A stretch of DNA of 64,000 nt from contig CBDUXT010000010.1 in assembly GCA_965371245.1 (NCBI GenBank), positions 1-64,000 on the forward strand. The letters are read 5' to 3'. The notes beneath the pieces were generated by a model that saw only the letters and a program-made list of their open reading frames with translations, was not told the DNA's origin and did not search any database. Made by a program: the position numbers and the translations under genes. Positions 15,870 through 23,232 of this stretch are shown piece after piece. This DNA is from CBDUXT01 sp965371245. GTDB lineage: Bacteria; Planctomycetota; Phycisphaerae; UBA1845. How positions within the stretch are numbered: the stretch's first letter is position 1; the number at the start of each line of letters is the position of its first letter.

Positions 15870-17462
15870 CTAGATCGTTCGTCCGTGGGCGTGCATGACC
15901 CACGGTTGCAACACCAGGCTCGCTCCGGCGATCTCCACCGGCTCGCCCAGGCGAAGCTCGACGGCATCCGTGTCCACGTGCCCGTCGCTCTTTTGACGCA
16001 GCCACATGGCGCCGTTGCGTTCGAAGAGTACCAGTGACGGTCCGGCGTGGCGGCATCCGATGTGGACGCCGGGTCCGGACCCGACGGCGGCATGCCGATG
16101 AAACAGCACCACGCGGCGCACGTCATTGGGCATCTTCGTCGTGTCGGACAGATCGAGCACTGCGGTCGGGCTCTTGCGGCTGGGCAGGCGAAAAGACAGC
16201 TTCGCCTTTCGACCCATCACGACCCGGTCGCCGTCGCGCAGTAGCTGATGCGGCGTGCGCCGACCGGCCACCTCGACATCCTTGTCCGTAAACAAAAAGT
16301 AGTCGTCGTCCACGCGTTGGATGTTTGCGTGGTTCTCGGCAATGTCGCTGTAGACCGGGATGTCAGCCGGTTTTCTTGAGGTCGCCCGACCCAGCGAAAC
16401 GCGCTCGCCGCGGAGGATCAGATAGCTTCCCCCGCCATCGACCAACAGCAACAGCCGGTCGGGCAACGAGCCGTCGGTTTGCCCGCGACCGGGCAACGCG
16501 ACGGTGTCATCGAGCGACGCCGCGTGCGGCGCGCCCGGCAATGGCTTTGGGGTTTGGTTGTTCATGCGATCCCCCAGGGGTCCGGCACAAAGAGCCGTCT
16601 TCAACTCCTCGATCTGCCCGAGCTGGCTGATCAGTTCCTTGATCCATTCGGCGCGAGGCAGCAGGCGACCCAAACTCATCGCGTGTCGCCGCGCTTCAGC
16701 GTATTGCGTGACGCGAACGCAACGGGCCGTCTGTCGAGCGATGCCGAGCAGATCGACCAGCTCTCGTCGCGCCGGCAGGGTCTTGCCCAGTCCGCCAAGG
16801 CAGTCGAGTTCGTCCGCCGCCCGGTTCAGGCGGCCCTCCGCCAGCGCCGCTCGGGCGGCGCTTAACACCTGCTCGCAGAGGCGCGTTTCGAGGCGCGCTA
16901 ACGCCTCGTTGTGGGCGTCGATGGATTTCGCGCGCTTGAGCCTGGACGCCGCGGCGGTTGTCTGCCCCTGAGCCATCAGACGCTCCGCCTGCTCGACGAT
17001 CTCGGCCGCGTCCTCGGCGCGGTGTTCAACCTGGCGACGCAGCGCCTCCGCGGAAGGGTCGTTCTCGCCGGCGTTCTCGAGGATCCGTCGGCCGGCCGCC
17101 AGCGAGCCGTCCTCGACACGGCGACGGGCGTTCTCGATGCGCTCGCGGTCGGTCTGCTCGCGCCGGCGCTGCTCGGAGGCCACGGTGCGGACGTGTCCAC
17201 GCAGCTCGGCGATTTCCTCGCCCTTCACGCCGCCGGTCTCCGCCCGTTCCAGGTCCATCAGCGCCTCGGTGAAGCGGTCGGCGCGGTAGTGGTTCCGGGC
17301 GCGTTCGATGAATCGGTCGGCGAGGGTGGTGAGGATGGCCGCCCCGCGGCGGTGCTCGCGAATGTCGGGAGCGGTGGCGAGCCGGTAGGCCTCGTCCAAC
17401 CTGCCATCTCGTAGCGCGTTCTCGGCGGCCTTGAGACGGACGAATAGCAACCGGCTAAGCAT
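15870..17462 (-). CDS. FHA-domain protein with helical repeat N-terminus
   Basis: 530 residues. The first ~290 are alpha-helical and rich in Ala, Arg and Glu with TPR-like spacing (RLDEAYRLAT, RFTEALMDLERAE). An FHA domain, a phosphothreonine-binding module, follows at about 345-430: LGRATSRKPADIPVYSDIAE, NHANIQ, and DGDRVVMGRKAKLSF. A beta-rich tail resembling a second FHA-like fold ends the protein (VGSGPGVHIGCRHAGPSLVL). The ATG has AGGAG six bases upstream. The kinase gene begins about 100 bp downstream, so it is a natural candidate to bind phosphorylated partners of that kinase. Confidence 0.85.
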   Translation of the reverse strand: MLSRLLFVRLKAAENALRDGRLDEAYRLATAPDIREHRRGAAILTTLADRFIERARNHYRADRFTEALMDLERAETGGVKGEEIAELRGHVRTVASEQRRREQTDRERIENARRRVEDGSLAAGRRILENAGENDPSAEALRRQVEHRAEDAAEIVEQAERLMAQGQTTAAASRLKRAKSIDAHNEALARLETRLCEQVLSAARAALAEGRLNRAADELDCLGGLGKTLPARRELVDLLGIARQTARCVRVTQYAEARRHAMSLGRLLPRAEWIKELISQLGQIEELKTALCAGPLGDRMNNQTPKPLPGAPHAASLDDTVALPGRGQTDGSLPDRLLLLVDGGGSYLILRGERVSLGRATSRKPADIPVYSDIAENHANIQRVDDDYFLFTDKDVEVAGRRTPHQLLRDGDRVVMGRKAKLSFRLPSRKSPTAVLDLSDTTKMPNDVRRVVLFHRHAAVGSGPGVHIGCRHAGPSLVLFERNGAMWLRQKSDGHVDTDAVELRLGEPVEIAGASLVLQPWVMHAHGRTI

Positions 17463-17742
17463 GATTCACTCCTGGTCAGATCGTCCGCTGTCGGCGGATG
17501 ATACGCAAGCTTGGTAGTGGTCCCGACCCCCCGGCAACGTCCGATACGCCGGACTCGGCGGTCTGAAACCGGGCCAACCCCTCTACATTCGGGCTGGGAG
17601 GCCGATTATTCGTGCCCGGGACGGGCTCGGCATTCGGACCTCCGAGGCGATGGATGGTCAGCGGGACCACCGCAGGGGGAAAGCGGATCCTACGGGCGCG
17701 CCGGGTGCCTTGCCCTGGGTTTGCAGGGACGGTCAGCCGCTG

Positions 17743-18018
17743 CTAGCGGCCGCTAGGCTTGCCCCCGAGCCACGCCCGGAGGTTGCGGGCGAGAATCTGT
17801 TCGTCGCGCTGGGCGAGAATGTGCTCGGCCAGGGCCGGTTTTACCTTGAGGGTCTTCATGGCCGCCGCGACGCGCTGCCAGAGCCGGTCGCGCTTCCGGT
17901 CTGTCTCCGCCAACGACAGCTCGGTTACGATTTCGCCGAGGCGGTTGAGCGTGATGTCGTCTCGGTGATCGTAGTACCGGGCGATGATCTTCTTTTGATG
18001 CGGCGTGTGGTCGGCCAT
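17743..18018 (-). CDS. Small conserved planctomycete-type protein of unknown function
   Basis: 91 residues from the ATG at 18018, starting MADHTPHQKKIIARYYDHRD. It is helical and charged, without signal or membrane segments (LGEIVTELSLAETDRKRDRL, LAEHILAQRDEQ). The residues upstream of this ATG in the open frame look unrelated. I recall similar small HQ.KIIxRYY proteins in planctomycetes but know no function. It lies about 280 bp upstream of the FHA gene on the same strand. Confidence 0.6.
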   Translation of the reverse strand: MADHTPHQKKIIARYYDHRDDITLNRLGEIVTELSLAETDRKRDRLWQRVAAAMKTLKVKPALAEHILAQRDEQILARNLRAWLGGKPSGR

Positions 18019-18166
18019 ACGCACTTGGTAACGAGGAGTGGACGATGCGTCAACCGAGTCGGCGAGCTGTTGTTGACGTGGGGCGCATCCCCGCAAGAGG
18101 GCAATCCCTGTCGTTTCTGTGAAGCTGCTGGTGCCACGCCGAGGTCAGTTGCTGTTCAAGGGGCTC

Positions 18167-18550
18167 TTAGGAGGTGATCTCCGCCGCTTCGAAGGAGGTG
18201 CCGACCAGGTAGCCCAGCAGGCCGCGCGTGCAGTGGACCACCCGGGCGGGTATCCATGGGGCGGGCTTGTCGCCGGAGAACTCGCGGACCCACAGTTGCC
18301 GTTCGCTCCGCACCTCTCGCCTCGACCAGAAGGCAAAACCGGAATCGCCGATGTTGTGCATGGTGGCCGGGAAGATGCAGGTCGGCTCGTGGGGGTCCGT
18401 GGTCACGTCGAGTCGGATGGGCGCTCGGTAGCGCGTGGACTTCCGCGCCCCGGCGCGTGTGTCCTCTCGCCCGTCTCGGCGGGCCGTCTCGATGAGACGG
18501 GCGATCTCGTCAGCTTCGATTCGTCTGGACGTCGTGCTCTCTGTCGCCAT
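18167..18550 (-). CDS. PilZ-domain protein
   Basis: 127 residues. A short N-terminal helix (RRIEADEIARLIETARR) precedes a PilZ domain, the cyclic-di-GMP-binding beta barrel: an arginine cluster RKSTRYRAP followed by NIGDSGFAFWS, the latter matching the (D/N)xSxxG signature. The first motif is close to RxxxR, so ligand binding is likely but not certain. The ATG at 18550 is preceded by AAGGA at good spacing. It lies upstream of the small protein, FHA and kinase genes on the same strand. Confidence 0.75.
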   Translation of the reverse strand: MATESTTSRRIEADEIARLIETARRDGREDTRAGARKSTRYRAPIRLDVTTDPHEPTCIFPATMHNIGDSGFAFWSRREVRSERQLWVREFSGDKPAPWIPARVVHCTRGLLGYLVGTSFEAAEITS

Positions 18551-18862
18551 GGCGTTGTCCTTTGGATCCCGGTTCAGCAACGCGCTCAAGTGACGCACCC
18601 CGCGCGCGACGACTCGGTTGCGGTGAACCAACAACGGTATGTCGGATCGCGGCGTACCACGACTTTATCTCACGCTGGGGAAGTGACCTGGAGAACCGAA
18701 GACGCGGACGAAAACCGCCCGCGTACAGAAGATCGGCTTGTGCCACGCACCGGTTCCTTCGGCGTGACCAAAGCCGGGTGAGCCGGAACCAGAGCGTACA
18801 TCGCCCCAGCGGTCCGTGTCCGATGCGCCCTTCGCAGCGGGCGATTAGCTCGGACCCTGACT
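18551..18862. other. Intergenic region without a recognised gene
   Basis: About 310 bp between the PilZ gene and the end of the first of three lipoprotein genes. Open frames here overlap nothing conserved, and I see no clear RNA or repeat. Confidence 0.5.
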
Positions 18863-20674
18863 CTACGGTATTTCAGGCGTTAGAATGGAACAATCAGGCG
18901 GTCCGGCCACGCGAACGGCCGTGAACGTGCCGCAGACGATCGACGGAAAGCTAATGCATTGTTCGAAGACCTCCACGGCCATCCGGAATTCCCAGGTTCC
19001 ACTCATCTCGTCTCCCGAGACGTCGCCGTCAAGTGTTGTGATGCCCTCTTCACGGAGACACAGCGCGACGCCCACCGTAACGGATTCCTCCAAATGCATG
19101 CTCCCCGTCAGGGGATTGAACACTGCCTCTGGGTCGATGATGAACCGGTCCGTATCCTGGGAGACACTTCCGAGGTTCCGGTACGCGGTGAGGTTTGGTC
19201 CGTTCACGCTCGGATAGGCGAAGTTCAAGCACTCGGTGTCCAGCACGATCCAGTTTTCCACGAGGTTGTTGTTCCCGTCGAAACGCAGGTAGCGGATCTC
19301 AGTTTGGACACCGGCCGGCTCCCCCTGCCCGCACTCGCCAGTGAGGGGCAGCTCGAATCGCCAGATCCCCTCGAGTGTCGCGATGTCTTCGCATGCATCC
19401 GGGATTCCGTTGCCGTTGACGTTCGGATCGCATTCGGAAGTGCAGAAGAACGGTCCGCCCGGGGCTTCGGTTCCCTCGGCGATTTCACAGACGTCCGGTG
19501 TGCCGTTGTCGTTGCAGTCGTTGCTGCGCTCGTCGGCGATGTCTTCCGAGTCCGCGAACCCGTTTCTGTTGCAGTCGTCGAAGCCGCACGGAACGTCGCC
19601 GTCGGGTTCTTCGGAGAAGATTGTTGCCCCGCCAAGGGCGCTCGTTCCGGGACGTGACTCACTAAACTCGACGGTCAAAAGCTGATACGCGCCGCCGTCG
19701 TTTTGATGGGTGGACAACTCAAACGCCAGGAAGTCGGCCGAAGCCAGATCGCCAGGGAGATCAAGACCCGCCGCGGTGTTCAGAGGCAGATCAAGGACAA
19801 CCAGGCTACCGCCACCCTCGCCGGCGGCCGCCTTGACCTCCGCGGACAGATCAATGCGGATCCATCGCGGCGTTCCGTAGTCCTCGACACCGGATCCGTT
19901 ACGCAGTCGTTTGGCAACAAGCCGAATGGCGAAGCAGCCCCCCGTAAACGGACCCGTGCGATGGAATGCGATTCGCATCCCCACGTCGTTGCCGGTGTTG
20001 TAGAGTTCGGGGACGGCCACGCGGTAGGCCACCGCATTGACTCCAACCGTAGTGCCGGCCGCTGTTGGAAACACGCCAAGGACCGGTTCGTCGATGCTGA
20101 CGACTTCGATCGGAAGGCTTCCGTTCGGTGTTCCAGCCGCGGCAAAAAAGTCATCGACCAACACGTGGAAGAGTTCCTGCCCATCCACGCCGTTGGAACC
20201 CGACGAGCCCGACGGCCCATCGGCCCCCGGCGCTCCGGGTTGCCCTTGGCAGTCGAGCGCGTTGAAGTCGCCGTCGCCATTGACATCCTCAGCGGGATCG
20301 GCGATGCCGTTGCCGTTGAGGTCCCAACAGTTCAGCCCTCTGACGTCGTTCGACCCGTCGCGCCCCGGTGAGCCCGGCTCGCCCGCGCAGTCGAGGACGT
20401 CGAAGGCGCCGTCGCCGTTGGCGTCCTCTTCCGGATCGCCTAGGCCGTTGCCGTTGAGGTCCCAACAGTTCACGCCGTCGCTACCGGGAAGCGCGTCTCC
20501 GATCATGCCGTCGCTTGCCGGTCGAAACAGCAGGGCGGCTGCCAGGCTGCCCAAGAGGTCGCGCTGGTAATCCTCGAGCCCGAGGAAACTGCCGCCGCAG
20601 CCCGGTGCGGTGATCAACACGCACGCGGTAAGAACTGTAGCCCCATAAAGAATCGATGCCCGTTTTGCGTTCAT
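18863..20674 (-). CDS. Lipoprotein with calcium-loop and collagen-like tracts, paralogue 1 of 3
   Basis: 603 residues. A lipoprotein signal (ACVLITAPGC) is followed by FLGLEDYQRDLLGSLAAALL, then a DLNGNGLGDPEEDANGDG calcium-loop pair, a short Gly-x-y stretch (GEPGSPGRDG), a second calcium-loop pair and a second Gly-x-y tract ending SGSNGVDG. A beta-rich domain of about 200 residues (LFHVLVDDFF ... VVLDLPLNTAAGLDLPGD) follows, then dockerin/thrombospondin-3-like loops (DCNRNGFADSEDIA, DCNDNGTPDVCEIA) and a C-terminal domain seen only in this member. The first ~370 residues align with the next two genes. Predicted extracytoplasmic and calcium-binding; actual role unknown. Confidence 0.82.
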   Translation of the reverse strand: MNAKRASILYGATVLTACVLITAPGCGGSFLGLEDYQRDLLGSLAAALLFRPASDGMIGDALPGSDGVNCWDLNGNGLGDPEEDANGDGAFDVLDCAGEPGSPGRDGSNDVRGLNCWDLNGNGIADPAEDVNGDGDFNALDCQGQPGAPGADGPSGSSGSNGVDGQELFHVLVDDFFAAAGTPNGSLPIEVVSIDEPVLGVFPTAAGTTVGVNAVAYRVAVPELYNTGNDVGMRIAFHRTGPFTGGCFAIRLVAKRLRNGSGVEDYGTPRWIRIDLSAEVKAAAGEGGGSLVVLDLPLNTAAGLDLPGDLASADFLAFELSTHQNDGGAYQLLTVEFSESRPGTSALGGATIFSEEPDGDVPCGFDDCNRNGFADSEDIADERSNDCNDNGTPDVCEIAEGTEAPGGPFFCTSECDPNVNGNGIPDACEDIATLEGIWRFELPLTGECGQGEPAGVQTEIRYLRFDGNNNLVENWIVLDTECLNFAYPSVNGPNLTAYRNLGSVSQDTDRFIIDPEAVFNPLTGSMHLEESVTVGVALCLREEGITTLDGDVSGDEMSGTWEFRMAVEVFEQCISFPSIVCGTFTAVRVAGPPDCSILTPEIP

Positions 20675-20944
20675 GTTGGGTCCTCTTCAAATCCTTCTGC
20701 ACGCTGACCGGCGGTTGCGGACCGCCGTCAACTCAGATTGTGTCTTCAGCTCCGATACGTCTTGCTCGAAGGCCCCGTCTTCCCACGGAAGATCGGGCAC
20801 ACGATTCTGAATGTGCCATCCGTCCGGCGTGGACTCGCTGATTGGCGACCATCGTCCCAAATCCCCGTGATCCTGGTTCCTGCCGCAGTTCATGATGTCC
20901 CAGTCGTCCTTGACGCCGTTTCCAATACAGTCGTGCCCGCCGGT

Positions 20945-23056
20945 TCACTTCGATGTGTGGGTGATGACCAGTTGCTTGGGCTCGCTGCCGAAGATCGTGC
21001 CGCCGGGCGTAGCCAACTCCATGGGAATCGGTGGTCCAGAAAAGGTGCGCGTGGCGGTGTCGAAGATGCGGACGGTACGGCTGCCTCTGAAGGAGACCAT
21101 CCCCCGATCGCCGGCGTCGGTCAGATCGATCCCGTACGACTCGAACTGCGGGTCACCGGCATCGTCGATGTTCTCCACGAACGTGGTCACCGGAAGACCT
21201 TCGACCGTTGTGATCTCAACCACTCGCACGAAGGTGTTCTCATCCGTGCTATAGAGAAAACGACCGTCAGGCGAGATGGCGATACCGCGCTCGCCTGAGA
21301 AGTCGCCCGTCAGGAGCGCTTCATCATCGCTGGTGCGTATGGCGTTGTTCTCTGCGAAGACAAAAGCGCCGTCCGGCGAAACTACAAGCTCCCGCCTGGC
21401 CGCGCCGCTTGTGCCCAGAAACACCGGGCCGCTCTGCGCGGAAACGTCCACAACGTACATGGAGCCTCGCCCGGCGGCGTATACCTTCTGTCCGTCGGGA
21501 GTGACGACGATCCCCTCGAGCGAGGCCGAGCTATCAAGGATCAACTCCGCCACCACGTCACCGGCCGGCAGGTCCACGACGACCACCGTCCCGTCTCCGT
21601 TTTCGCTTCCACCGTTCTTCATGGCTATGTACAGCCATTCGCCGTCGGGGCTGACCACGACATCGTACGGTTCAGTGGCGCTGACCAAGTCGCTGCCCCC
21701 CAGATCGATCGTTTGTGCCAACGTGTTGGTGGCCGTGTCGATGACGGAAACCGACCCGCCGTCGCGATTGGCAACGTACACTCGACTGTTGTCGGGCGCG
21801 ATGTCTATGCCTCGCGGATCGTCGCCGACATCGACAACCGCCACGACCGTCGAGCTACACATATCGACGACGAAGACGTTGTCCGATCCGGTGTTGGAAA
21901 TGTAGGCTTGCGCGGGGTCAAAACAACAGACGTCATCCTCAGACAGGATGACCTTGCCGCCCGAACGTGTCGCGCTGCCGGTGGCCGATTCGAAGAACTC
22001 GACGCCAAGCAGCTCATACGACCGGCTGTCGGCCTCATGCGTCGCCAGCTCGAATGCCAGCAGATCGCCCGCGGACAGGTCGCCCGGGTAGCCGAGTCCG
22101 GCGGCCGTATTGAGCGGCAGGTCGATCACGATGAAGACGCCAATGGATTCGCCGTTACCGGCTGCGTCGCCGTTGTTGTCGGGTTGTTCGATGCGAACCC
22201 ACCGCCGACCGCAGCCCGGTGCTGCCGGGTCGCCGTTGCAGGTCGCAGGGTCGGGAACGTCGCGGTCGTACACCTCGACGCCCGAGCCGTTTTGCAGCCG
22301 CCGGGCATCGACGCTGAAGATGAAGCAATCGCCCTCGAGAAAGCCCGTGCGGTAGAACATCAGCCGCATCGTCACGTCGTTGCCGGTTGTGTACCCCTGC
22401 GGAATCGCGACGCGGTAACCGATCGCGCTCTTGCCCTCGAAATCCAAGACCGGTTCATCGATCCGGATGAACTCGACCGGAAGTTGCGCCGAGAATGGAG
22501 CGGGCGTCCCAAAGAAGTCGTCGATGAAAACGCTGAAAAATGCGGGGCCGTCCGCGCCGTCCGCCCCCGACGAACCGGCCGATCCGCTGGAACCGTTCGA
22601 TCCGTCGCTGCCCTGGCAGTCGGCCGTGTCGAATTGGCCGTCGCTGTTGCGATCTTCGTTCGGATCACCCACGCCGTTGGCGTTCAGATCCCAGCAGCGT
22701 AGCCCGCTGGTTCCGGGCGTGCCGTCCCGGCCGGGTGAGCCCGCGGCCGCGTCATCGCCCTGGCAGTCCCGAGCGTCAAACTCGCCGTCGCCGTTGGTGT
22801 CCTCGACCGGGTCACCCTCGCCGTTTCCGTTGAGATCCCAGCAGTTGAGGCCGTCGGCACCAGGCACCGGCTGTCCGGCGCCCCCTGGGGCGGGCTGAAT
22901 AAGCAGCGCCGCCGCCAGCCCGCCCAGTAGATCGCGCTGGTAGTCCTCGAGGCCGAGGAAGCCATTACCGCAGCCGGGTATGGTGACGGCCGCTCCGGCA
23001 AGCAGCAGGCCTGCCGCCGCGACTGATCGAATGATCCAACGGTCTTTTCTCATCAT
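20945..23056 (-). CDS. Lipoprotein paralogue 2 of 3, with YVTN-type beta-propeller
   Basis: 703 residues. It shares the N-terminal half of its neighbours: lipobox (VTIPGC), GFLGLEDYQRDLLGGLAAAL, two NGNG/NGDG calcium-loop pairs separated by GSPGRDGTPGTSG, a Gly/Ser-rich collagen-like tract, and the beta domain ending FFESATGSATRSGG. The C-terminal ~330 residues are a YVTN/surface-layer propeller (AYISNTGSDNVFVVD, VGDDPRGIDIAPDNSRVYVA, VIDTATNTLAQTIDL). The start has AGAGGA six bases upstream. The N-terminus is shared while the C-terminal module differs, as if one export and anchoring unit carries different heads. Confidence 0.85.
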   Translation of the reverse strand: MMRKDRWIIRSVAAAGLLLAGAAVTIPGCGNGFLGLEDYQRDLLGGLAAALLIQPAPGGAGQPVPGADGLNCWDLNGNGEGDPVEDTNGDGEFDARDCQGDDAAAGSPGRDGTPGTSGLRCWDLNANGVGDPNEDRNSDGQFDTADCQGSDGSNGSSGSAGSSGADGADGPAFFSVFIDDFFGTPAPFSAQLPVEFIRIDEPVLDFEGKSAIGYRVAIPQGYTTGNDVTMRLMFYRTGFLEGDCFIFSVDARRLQNGSGVEVYDRDVPDPATCNGDPAAPGCGRRWVRIEQPDNNGDAAGNGESIGVFIVIDLPLNTAAGLGYPGDLSAGDLLAFELATHEADSRSYELLGVEFFESATGSATRSGGKVILSEDDVCCFDPAQAYISNTGSDNVFVVDMCSSTVVAVVDVGDDPRGIDIAPDNSRVYVANRDGGSVSVIDTATNTLAQTIDLGGSDLVSATEPYDVVVSPDGEWLYIAMKNGGSENGDGTVVVVDLPAGDVVAELILDSSASLEGIVVTPDGQKVYAAGRGSMYVVDVSAQSGPVFLGTSGAARRELVVSPDGAFVFAENNAIRTSDDEALLTGDFSGERGIAISPDGRFLYSTDENTFVRVVEITTVEGLPVTTFVENIDDAGDPQFESYGIDLTDAGDRGMVSFRGSRTVRIFDTATRTFSGPPIPMELATPGGTIFGSEPKQLVITHTSK

Positions 23057-23094
23057 CTCATTTCCTCTCGCGGTTGGGGTGCGAGGTAGAAGTT

Positions 23095-23175
23095 AGTTAT
23101 CAGTTATCAGTTATCAGTTATCAGTTATCAGTTGTCAGTCGGCAGTTTGCTTCCTGATGACTGATGACTGATGAC
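23095..23175. repeat. Short tandem repeats, AGTTATC x5 and TGATGAC x3
   Basis: Five perfect AGTTATC units (23095-23129) plus a degenerate sixth are followed 19 bases later by three TGATGAC units (23155-23175). They lie in the spacer between paralogues 2 and 3. Heptameric tandem repeats like these expand by replication slippage, so copy number may vary between strains. Confidence 0.9.
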
Positions 23176-23232
23176 TCACCACTGACAACTACTTCCTGCT
23201 TTCTCGTTTCAGTCTGACGCACGCCGCCATGC

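Noticed and set aside
14925..16037. A 370-codon plus-strand frame opposite the kinase
   Set aside because: Antisense shadow of the kinase domain.
23095..23175. CRISPR array
   Set aside because: The units are 7 bp tandem copies without spacers; nothing CRISPR-like occurs in the window.
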